Positions 55,075-64,000 of a stretch of DNA of 64,000 bases are shown one piece after another. The notes beneath the pieces are model-generated. The model ran no database searches and was not told the origin of the DNA. It saw only the letters and a list, made by a program, of their open reading frames with translations. The stretch is taken from contig OW121849.1 of NCBI GenBank assembly GCA_933228895.1, positions 125,740,849 to 125,804,848 of the forward strand, given 5' to 3'. The stretch's first letter is position 1, and every line of letters starts with the position of its first letter. The translations under genes and the position numbers were made by a program. The stretch is from Platycnemis pennipes (lineage: Eukaryota; Arthropoda; Insecta; Odonata; Platycnemididae).

Positions 55075-58000
55075 CTGAAAAAAATAACCAAATCCCTTGA
55101 GAGCTCCATCCATTTTTTTCTAATCACCATGAAAATGCCCAGTCTGCAATGTTTTAATTAAAAATCCATCTTTAATTTTTACAAAGCCCTGAAGTATTTA
55201 TACGTTAAAAAAAAACAATGGCATTTTCCGGGATATAAGCAACAACTTTAGGCAAATAAGTTTATGGAATATCACCCTGTTTCTTATATGGCCATGCCAG
55301 TCTAGACCTCAAGGCTACTGTTAATGAGCTTCTGAGGAGACTTCCTGTTAACTGAATTTTAAATATTTTTCCTTTGAAAATTGCAAGGATTTTAATTTTT
55401 CAAAGATGCTTGCACATACATCACTTTCCAGTTTTACCACAAACAATATGAGTATTAATGTAAGGGTTATTTATTTAAGCATCACTGGATCTGGAGAAGA
55501 GAACTATGAAAGCTATAGAAAAACATGTAGGACACTTTGAAAATGCTTCAAAATATCAGTATTTTTTAAAGTTTGCACCTGAATTCAATGAAATCCCAGA
55601 CTTAGAAATAATTGGTAACATTAAAAATAGCTAAATAAGCTAATTTTTATGGCTATGTTTAAAGTATGAACAGAGATTCACATCACAAGAAACAAGCATA
55701 TAATTAAATAGGCCCCATACATATTCAATGCATCAAAAAATTAAATGAGCCATCACATTTTTCGAATACAGTGGAAGCTCGGTATAACGAGTGCTCACAA
55801 TGGCTGGGAAATCACTCGCTATAGCGAGCGTTCATTATATCTGAAGGTGCTGGATTGAGCCTCTCATTTCCCACAGTTGTTCTTACTTTCCATTTCCCTT
55901 TCATTACCATGCTATTAGAAACATATAGAAGAGCCGTTTTAATGCAAATTGCATATTCATCAATCATTTTTCGAATTAAATCTTCCAAATAATTACACTT
56001 TGCCAAAGTCTTGGAGTATTAACCAGTACGCCCAATAGTTACGAATGTTGTATTGATTCGCCGAAATATGGCATTTTTCGGAGGTCAAAAATATTTCTTG
56101 GATAATTACTTATTCATAGCCATTTCTAATATTCACTTTCAGTTATCACTCGAAAATTAGTTGCAACGAGTATTTATTTACACAAGCAAATTCCTCTGTC
56201 GGTCGTGCTGAACATTGTGTATCGTACTAGTACTGCCATCTGGAGGATCTAGGGCGAATGGAGGTCACTCCCGTGAAATACTATTGCCCAGCATTATCAA
56301 TGCATTCAATTTTATGTATCCGTGAATTCAGGAATAATAAAATAAAAACTAGTTGAACAGGATAAATTTTAATTCTTCGTAATACATCGGCCCTGGCAAT
56401 ATTTATGAAAACATTGAAAAATATGCACAATTTAACAAATGCACAAGAAAACATAAGTATTCCCATTATTTCTGCTAAGAAAAATTAATCAAAACCAGAA
56501 TACAGTCTGAGCACCCTTAATCCGGGAATCTGTAATCCAGGAACACCCATAATCCGGATATTTTGCCACTACCACCCACCCGGTACTTTGTGGAAAATGC
56601 CGAAAAAATTTTACCAAAACATTGCTTCATTACCTACTGAGATATTACCCCATTCTTAATGTTAATTTTCCAATTCCGCGAATCTGAATAATTTAAACAT
56701 TAATTTCTGGTGCTTCGTGTACACTGGAATTATTCTGCAACTTGAACTAAACATACAAAATTGAAGACATCGCCGCGACGGACTATGACTAGTTTAAAGA
56801 TCGGCAACTTTAAATGGCGGGTGCATTTTTGATTGACCACAGGACGTAATTTGATAAAATTATTTGTTATCTGCTTATGTTTCTCCTTAACCATGTCTAA
56901 TCTGTACAGTTGTGGCAACAACAGAAGAGTGAGCATCAGTACAAAACATTACCGATTGTAGAAGAAGTGCAAGTTGTGAAAAAGCTTGACAACGTTGCAT
57001 CAATGCACCGATCGGTAACGCGTTTGCCCAAAACATACTGCGTGGGATTTTCGACAGTATAACGATATAACACATTAAGAAGCAGAAAGAGAAATTCCTC
57101 AAAATTTTACAGTCAAAGTGACACTAAGAAATGGGTGACAGAGAGAAAAAACTATGAAAGACGATTTAGGTGTTGATTTTACATTGCGTGGTTTCGATAG
57201 CGTCGAAGTGAAGGGCTTAGTTAGTATTTTTGGCCAAATGCTAATGAAGCAGGCTAAACTATTTCAGGAACAGATATAATCTAAAAGACGTAGTATGTGG
57301 GAAATTTTCCGTGCATGGAATAGTATTTCACAGTAAGTTATAAAACACACGTGGTTTAAATTGTGGCCTGCTTTGAGGCGTGATGTAGACGAATTAAGTA
57401 GGGATTTCAAAGACTTTCATGTTTCTGATGATAAACATATGAAGATGGAGTTGCAAGCAGCACCCTTAACCCTGAATTAAAGGAAATGGCAATGGTAGAT
57501 TTAGAGGAATGGATAGCTAGCGGCCACGATTCTCTCACCACACAACATATTTTCACCGATGATGAAATCACTGAAATGGTAATTCACAACAATAAATCTG
57601 AGTGGAGATGGTGAGGCTGAAATTGTTGATGGAAGACTACAATTAATGATTATCTTTTAAGAATCATCCAGTCCGGTCGCCCGCAACGTAGTGATGGGCG
57701 GCCGTGCAGACAACACCCACGCATTGAGATCACACTGAATCAGCTGATAACAAATCAAGCGCGACGGAAATATTGCGCAAAGCACAGCATAACAAATATC
57801 AAATTTTATATACCCTTTTCCAATAATAATATTACACTTTTAAATGTGCAGTAATATGATGAACACTATGCTTAGCTGCCGTTATTTTCACTCACTGTGC
57901 AACTTCGATACTTTTCAGTAATAACTTTGTGAATTAAGATACCATTTCATTCTGATTATTCCCAGTGACTCTTTAAATAATTATGTTCAGTAAATCGCAA

Positions 58001-61000
58001 ACGAATATATTTTGCCGTAAATAATTGATTCCTTTCAATGAAAGCATCCCGGAAGTCAAAAATAGACCAGTTGCCATGCATGACCCAAAGTCCAGCAAAA
58101 TCCCTAATCCGGCATCATTTCGGTCCCAACTGAGCTGGATTAAAGATGCTCAACTGTATACCTATGAATCATAAAATTATAAGGAAATAAATAATTCAGA
58201 ATGTCATATGTTTCATTTTACTACATGTATCTTTTACTGTAACGCATGATGAACCTGTGCTTTTTCTCTTGGAAATTGTGCATTTGCCCATAGCAAATAT
58301 TGTTATTATTATTATTATTATTATTACAATAACCAGGACCAATAACAATGATATGTTTTCTTTTATTTATATTTTTATATATCGGTCTTATAAATGCATA
58401 TATCATCTTGAATATCACCTTGAATCACCTTTGTATTGTTTCATATCATGTTTCATTCCACTATGTGTATCTTTTACTGTAATGCATTATGAACATGAGC
58501 TTTTTTTCTTGGAAATTGGGCATTTGCCCGTAGTAAATAAATATTATATTATTAAAAAAAATTCTTTGTCAACGGAAAACTTTGACGACTTAGTCGTGAG
58601 AATAAAAAGCATAACAAAAAAACATCGTACCTTTAGTATCATATATATATATACATGCTTCACATTAACAGCACAGTACTTTCAGTTTCTATTCCCAGCT
58701 GAAAAATGATTCAAGCATCGTCTGCTTCAGTCTAGGGGCAGGAACGAGCGGTCGGGCGGAGGGGTGGGAACTAGCAGGCGGGAGGAGTGACAGGAACGAG
58801 TGGGTGGAATGGGAGGGCAAAGAAAGGCGTGCTGAACTCTGCCCCTTACCCACACCATCGTTCTCCACTGCCGTGTGATTGACTAGATGCTTTTCCACTT
58901 GTACATCTGCCCCTATGTGAACTTGGCTTAACAAAAGAACAACTGAAAAGTGCAAGTATTCACAAGGTATGCTAGGGTGGGCCGTAAATCATGAATGCCT
59001 GGACTTGATCGGACTTGAAATAATGCAAAGAATGCACAAATCTCGTATTCTAAGTTGTAGTTGACTAATAATGCCACTAAAGATAAATACCATGCGTTAA
59101 TTTGTACTTTACAGTACATCGCCCTCATGAAATATCGCTTGTAATACCGAGCGTATAACGTGGCAGGAGCTTCTTGGCCTCACTATATCCGTTTTCTTTT
59201 ACATGTTAATCATGGGCCTTTTGTTGGTACATTGCCAATCACCCGTTTTTGCGAGATTCTTGCTATATGCTGTACTCACTATAATGAGCTTCTACTGTAT
59301 TTACTAAGGGAATGTCAGCTCCCTACACCTCACTTCATTTCTGACTGCAATAATGGGCTCAATTTCTTAGACAATTTTACCTCACTACTCTTATTTTTTC
59401 CCTAACTGGAGGTTTACCGCACCAGATGGTTGCCTATTAAAATCAACTGGTACTTTGCAGGAAGGTTAAAAATGGTCTCAATTCCTGCTTAATTATAATT
59501 ATTGAATTTACTTTCAATGGAAGAGAAGCACTAAAACAACATTCCACCTACCATGGTAAAACATCCTAAAGATATCAACATCATACAGCCAGCAAGCTCC
59601 TTGTTCTCCACATGCCATCTCCCACACCACACAAGCAGAGTCTACCACAGCACCATACACAATTGGGCAAGGGACATTTCCTTTGGGGTGGAATAATACA
59701 GTTTAAACTCAGTATGCATGAACATGGTTGAGAAAGAAACTTTAAAAATAAAGCTACATAAATAAGCACAGAAAATTCAACACAAATCCTTCATGAATTA
59801 AAAAAAAAACTGCTTGAAAAAAGGACAAGCAAACTTCTGCAGTGGAAAAATAGTGATATCTCACACAGAGATTTACAGAACTAAAACTTTTCAGAAAGAA
59901 ATCAACAATGACATGAAATGTAATTATATGATATCTCATTTCTCAGAAACATACCAAATAAAGCTGTTGAGTGTCTTTTGCACCACTCAACATTATTCCA
60001 TTTTGAAGCCATGTTATTTTAACATTATATGTCAATTTTCACAGTGTTGGATAGGCTAGCTGAAATCAACAGGCAAACAGTTGGCTTAGATACTGAGCAT
60101 AAAGGTTTTCACTTCTTTAGTCTTGCTAGGTGGCACAGAGGCTCTTGCTGACTGGGTGAAGGCTAAACCCACAACTACACTTGACAGAAGTTAGTGCACA
60201 CTGTACTTGTACTATATGAACACCATCCATAGTTGGGAAAGTTGCCAAAATAATTAACTGATTAAAGTTAAAGTTAATCTCTGTAAAAAGTAACTAGTTA
60301 AGTTAAAAGTTACTTTTCTGAAAAAGTTACTGATTAAAGTTAAAGTTAAAAAAAGTAACTTCTATGTTAAAAGTTACTTTTTCTGTTACTTTGGATAATT
60401 GGATGCAGTGATAATAGAGTAATTGATGGTTTTTTGTTTTGACAAACAAAGCAAACACTTAAAACTGTCATTGTGGTTTCTTCCATCTATATCCAATTGT
60501 TTAAATACATTTGAAGAGGGGATTTCCATTGTATTCCATTTAGTGCCCAGAGTGTTGTTGGTCAGATTTCCTAGTGTCTGCTGAAAGAATTCCGTGATTT
60601 TTCTGAGGTGGGGCTCCAATTCTGGGATTTTTAAGCTGTCGTGAATGTAAGACTTTCCACAGAAGATTGTTCTGAGTGGTAGAAAGTGCTTTAAGCTTAG
60701 TTTTGATATCAATCCCCACATTGCGATGTGAAGTATCACTTCAAAATGGTAAAATTGAAATGGAAAGAGCTTAGTTATAAAGAGTTACATTAGATCTGCT
60801 GGGTCTGGGGCATACAGTAGATGCAATTCACTGTGGGCTGAAGTATTGATCACGCAATGTTGCCGAGTATGGCATCCATAGACTGGTGCATTGTAACAGA
60901 TATGTTACTTTGAATGAACCCCTCCCCCTCGTTATCCAATATAGATTTTTAGGTGACCCTTCTTCCTTGGCTTCAAATATGTAGCACTGACGACATGATG

Positions 61001-62869
61001 TCACCGAGTAAGGCATATGAGCCCTCCAGGACATTGTCTTCGTGTGGTTTTGTGTTTTCTCGTCTGAGGGTGCGTTCCTAAACTTTGGCGGTCACTCCCC
61101 TCATCCCCACTTTTGTTTGGATGTATTTGTTTTGGCCTATTCATTGCATTCTTGCACAAATACCCTGGCATTCTTAGATACTGTTTTATTTTCCCATATG
61201 TCTGTTGGGCAACCTATGCGCCCAAATTCGGACACGTCAACAATCGCCAAAAATTAATGAAAAAATTAACTGGAATTAGTTTTGTATCAATTAATGCATA
61301 ACTTTAATGATTAAAAGTTAACTCTTCTAAAAAGTAACTATTAAATTAAATAGTTAACCACATTTTTAATGTTTAATTTTAATCGTTAATCTCAACTATG
61401 AAGCCATCCTAGTATTTAATAGTCTTTGCTTTTAGTCCACTTTTAAAATGGAGATTCTAATGAAATATTCACAATTTGTAAACTCAATTAACAGAAAATG
61501 CCTACCCAGCTAGAAAATTCAACATGTGTAACCAGAGCCTGGAATACACTGACATCAAAGAAATAATTTAATTTGATTACAATTGTGCCATATCAATTTT
61601 TGCATTTGCTAGCCATAATTTTTCCGGGTGGCACAAAATTTGTGATGCATTTTATCACTCAGTACTTTCATTGACATGTGTAATGCAGAAGAGACTAATT
61701 TTAGATGTAACTGTGGATGAATCACAGGTCACTTAACACTCTTCACATGCTATAGAATACAGATTTGATATAGTTATTAGGGTATAGGTGGCCAGTACTC
61801 TAGCTACCACACCAACCTTATCCCTATGTATGAACTTGGCCCATTTGGTTCATCATGAAAGTTATTAATAAATGTAAATACTTCAAGTGTACATCCATCT
61901 ACCACTGATGCCCAGTAGCTAGAATGAGGAGCTAGTACCACCTAAGGGAAACAAGGTTTGACAAATGGAATTTTAGGGGTGAGAAAAATGAGGACTCACC
62001 AAAGAGACCAATGGCAAACTGGATAAGACCCAAAGCCATTGCTTTATCTTGAGGATCTACACAGCGAAGTATAAGCAGCATTGAACCAACTTCGGAAGTG
62101 GAATGAATGAATACAAATACTGAGAAAAGCAGCATGTACCACACAAAATTGGAGCATTCTAAATCACAATAGCCTTGACTGGCAGTCAATGCTTCCCTTG
62201 GAGTTCCATTCAAGCCACTATCTGCAGATGGATCCATACAAAAGCAGTCAGAATACTGAAAATGAAATGCATCACAATAGATTATAAGCTTATTAAATGA
62301 AACTTATATTCAATATAATGCCCGTAACTATGATAAATTATTTTTAATTTACAAAAAAAACTGTATAGACACCGGCATTAATATAAACCATATTTCTTGG
62401 TCTATTGGGTACACTGGCCCACAAGATGCCCTGGGATTAGTAGGTTAGATTTTAGAAGATAAAATAATAATCAACATCTGTAAATGTTATGTGCATACAT
62501 TGTAATTGAATTTGAATTGCCAACAAATTGATAATGGAGAATAAAATATGAAAGATTAAATGAACATCAATAGAAATTGTAGATAATGATTAATTCATTC
62601 AATTTATGTACACATAGGATTTTATCAGGAAGAACAAAAAATAGGAATTTACTTTCATCAGACAATGGATAAAAATTTCAGATGAAAAAAATATAATAAA
62701 AGAAATGTTAAGTACCTCAATATACTTTCCATCCACAAATGTACGGTTCCTGCAGCCAGCATGGCAAGATGAGTAGTAAGTTTTCCCATCATAACCACAG
62801 ATGGGACTGAATGGAACCATATCACAGTTGCATGTGCTGTTACACAGTGGTTCAAATTTAACATTTGAC
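54884..62869 (-). CDS. Oatp-type organic anion transporter (SLCO family), C-terminal part
   Basis: Oatps are 12-helix plasma-membrane carriers for organic anions and, in insects, some steroids. Four exons splice in register: 62869-62716, 62255-62000, 59680-59552 and 55074-54884. They encode the Cys-rich Kazal-like loop between helices 9 and 10 (CNSTCNCDMVPFSPICGYDG), its continuation (YSDCFC, then GYCDLECSNF), helices 10 and 11 (YMLLFSVFVFIHS; MALGLIQFAIGLFG), the conserved NVPCPIVYGAVVDSAC and GACWLYD, and helix 12 (GVILLCAFFVDLIVWYKA). The tail is acidic and proline-rich, ending DSCV, a class I PDZ-ligand pattern. The N-terminal exons lie right of 64000. Introns hold Tigger, hAT, SINE and LTR pieces. 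The subfamily is not decided. Confidence 0.95.
55769..55860. repeat. Possible solitary end of a mariner/Tigger-like element
   Basis: TA precedes CAGTGGAAGCTCGGTATAACG, which resembles Tigger-type termini. The perfect palindrome CTCGCTATAGCGAG lies at 55815-55828. No matching right end was found, so the element is either deleted or not real. Confidence 0.4.
56503..58156 (+). mobile_element. Tigger/pogo element, 1654 bp, internally deleted
   Basis: Inverted ends CAGTCTGAGCACCCTTAATCC and the complement of CAGTTGAGCATCTTTAATCC, flanked by TA (56501-56502 and 58157-58158). Inside, on +, IVEEVQVVKKLDNVASMH resembles the pogo-type helix-turn-helix, followed by broken CENP-B-like DNA-binding pieces. 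The DDE domain is missing. Lies in an Oatp intron. Confidence 0.85.
58197..58560 (+). repeat. Two tandem copies of an ATT-tailed repeat, period about 240 bp
   Basis: The block from TCATATGTTTCATTTTACTAC to a GCATTTGCCCATAGCAAAT motif and an ATT microsatellite (58300-58325) is repeated, diverged, at about 58438-58550. It may be the 3' tail of a LINE family, which often ends in such microsatellites. Confidence 0.65.
59552..59680 (-). CDS. Oatp exon: NVPCPIVYG segment
   Basis: Reads (G)NVPCPIVYGAVVDSAC, then GEQGACWLYDVD and ends MFYH(G). Acceptor CACCCCAAAG, donor GTAGGT, phase 1 on both sides. Confidence 0.93.
60228..61400 (-). mobile_element. hAT element with BED-finger remnant, 1173 bp
   Basis: Ends CATAGTTGGGA and the complement of CATAGTTGAGA. 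The flanking octamers ACACCATC and AAGCCATC match at six of eight positions, which fits an aged 8-bp duplication. Subterminal repeats of GTTAAAGTTAA and AAAGTAACT fill both ends. A minus-strand frame (60386-60739) contains FKCLLCLSKQKTIN, resembling a BED zinc finger. The catalytic domain is absent. In an Oatp intron. Confidence 0.75.
61789..61827 (-). repeat. SINE head fragment
   Basis: On -, AAGGTTGGTGTGGTAGCTAG and AGTACTGGCCAC match the first 38 bases of the SINE at 33352, including its A box. The rest of the SINE is absent. Confidence 0.75.
62000..62255 (-). CDS. Oatp exon: end of loop, helices 10-11
   Basis: Reads YSDCFCMDPSADS to GLIQFAIGLF(G). Acceptor TTTCATTTTCAG, donor GTGAGT, phase 1. 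Confidence 0.94.
62716..62869 (-). CDS. Oatp exon: Kazal-like extracellular loop
   Basis: Reads SNVKFEPLCNSTCNCDMVPF to FVDGKYIE, with seven cysteines of the loop. Acceptor ATATATTTGCAG, donor GTACTT. Confidence 0.93.
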
Positions 62870-63153
62870 CTGCAAATATATTTCCTGATCATGAAGTGAA
62901 CTAAACTTTATCATAGATACAATTCATACCACCCATTGATATCATTGAAGCAGCAGTCTCCCAAAAGTAAACATGCAATTGTTTGCCATTTATAGGTAAA
63001 AAAGTCTTAAAATCCATTTATTACACAGAAATATTCAATGGTACAGATTATTGAATGAAAAATAACCTCTAAATCCATTTCACCATGAACTATATTGTCA
63101 TGAATACCGTATTATGGAATAAATCATGACCCTAGGTTCATCATCATGATAGC

Positions 63154-63198
63154 GAATCACCCAATAGTGATGGCTATGCCATCACTAGTGGGTGATTC
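63154..63198. repeat. 21-bp stem hairpin
   Basis: Arms 63154-63174 and 63178-63198, with one mismatch and a 3-base loop. The inner part is TAGTGATGGC facing GCCATCACTA, the same sequence as the termini of the element at 5974-8077, so two transposon ends may be joined here. Confidence 0.85.
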
Positions 63199-63281
63199 AC
63201 TACTGTAAATATATTCAGCAGAGATATGTCACTGGCATACTATGTCAGCATGGTAATGCCTCACCACAAATGTATTCATAT

Positions 63282-64000
63282 TGTGACGGTCTGCTCGTGT
63301 GAGCGTGACCACGGCGTCTTCGTGCGATCGTGTGGATGCGCGTGGTGGCGGTAGGGCTATGAGACGGCTCGCTCGGTGGTTCAAATTACCGCCCATCATT
63401 TTTCGCACCACCATTATTTCTGCATGTTAGTTTTAGCGCCGGTCACATTGGCCGAGTGTATAAAAAGGGGTTCCCCAGACCCCAGAGTGAAAGACCGCAG
63501 ACTGAAAGACGGCAGACGGAAAGAGAGACAACTCGAACGAAGGAGAGCTACGCGACACAAGCAGACACAGAGGACGGAGTAGCGAGGAGGGGACAGAATG
63601 AAAGCAGCCATAAGGTGTGGAGCTGGAGAGGCAGACCTGCGAAAGAGTCATCGCTTGGGAGGACACATCCCGTGCAAGCGGACGACACCGCAGCCAGGCG
63701 ACAATTTCCCTGTTGGCTCTAAGGTGGACGAAGAAGGTTCGGCCGAGGACCGGCGCCAACAATTTCTCACCCCAGGGCCGGGAAACCCACGCATCTCCGG
63801 GCATGCTCCAGACACCTTACCAGGCATAAGTACTTTCCTATCCACCCCCCGACCAGACCGGCCAACGGTCAAGCAAACTCCGACCCCCGTCTTCGACGCC
63901 CAGTGAATCGGGGCGAAAACCGTCGCTACCAAACTCCTGAGTCAACTCCACCGTCTTGCGCAAGTGAACTCACGTTCTCTAAGAGGGGCGCACGTCATTT
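63282..64000 (+). mobile_element. Probable 5' LTR and leader of an LTR retrotransposon, cut by window edge
   Basis: An abrupt rise in GC content starts at TGTGACGGTC (63282). A TATA box (TATAAAAA, 63459-63466) is followed by a purine-rich, ORF-poor leader. This is the layout of an LTR promoter, and TG is the expected first dinucleotide. No coding domain or second LTR is in the window. A host promoter is the main alternative, but the Oatp exons continue to the right on the other strand. Confidence 0.5.

Noticed and set aside
54861..55100. 79-codon + strand frame, Ser/Gly-rich
   Set aside because: Antisense of the Oatp last exon, whose splice phase and helix 12 fit exactly.
1..64000. CRISPR array, operon or phage-like module
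   Set aside because: No regularly spaced direct repeats and no prokaryotic gene layout. All supported genes are intron-containing eukaryotic genes or transposons.

Overview
This is a eukaryotic window, most likely from an arthropod and probably an insect. The genome is AT-rich and crowded with transposons. Genes are split by GT-AG introns of 75 bp to about 9 kb, polyadenylation signals are present, and there are no operons or bacterial-style ORFs. The assignment rests on gene content (CFAP20, UFSP1, and an Oatp organic-anion transporter with a Kazal-like domain) and on the mix of hAT, Tigger/pogo, Harbinger-like, RNase H-bearing LINE, tRNA-SINE and Penelope-like elements. I cannot name the species.

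Layout. 1-15.4 kb is mostly non-coding. It holds a Harbinger-like MITE (793-1025), a decayed hAT transposon with perfect 8-bp target duplications (2772-5091), a second hAT-ended non-autonomous element (5974-8077), a SINE (about 10575-10895) and several palindromes. Two unrecognised terminal exons converge at 15398-15614 (+) and 16194-16481 (-). The second ends in a membrane segment.

17.4-29.5 kb holds a head-to-head pair of CFAP20/BUG22 genes: a conserved 193-residue copy on + (exons 23895-24170, 24245-24361, 29335-29523) and a diverged but intact 197-residue paralogue on - (exons 23351-23434, 23076-23267, 22788-22904, 17399-17599). Their start codons are 460 bp apart. A Tigger element lies in the last intron of the paralogue, and a 4.46-kb hAT element, itself carrying another repeat, lies in the last intron of CFAP20. 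A complete UFSP1 (UFM1-specific protease) gene runs on - from 39984 to 29791, tail-to-tail with CFAP20. Its 9-kb second intron is packed with LINE, SINE, mariner-like and 5S-like sequence.

40-48 kb is a repeat nest. A RNase H-bearing LINE is interrupted by a 510-bp inverted-repeat element, by an approximately 230-bp insert and by a Penelope-like element, which has a reverse transcriptase, a GIY-YIG endonuclease, an inverted terminal copy and hammerhead-like motifs. 48-54.9 kb is AT-rich and nearly gene-free. 54884-62869 carries the last four exons of an Oatp transporter on -, whose N-terminal exons lie beyond the right edge. Tigger and hAT remnants sit in its introns, and the start of a probable LTR element lies at 63282-64000.

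The host genes do not form one pathway: CFAP20 is ciliary/centriolar, UFSP1 belongs to UFMylation, and Oatp is a plasma-membrane transporter. The most notable biology is the divergent CFAP20 duplication, followed by the Penelope-like element with ribozyme-like ends and the two unassigned exons.
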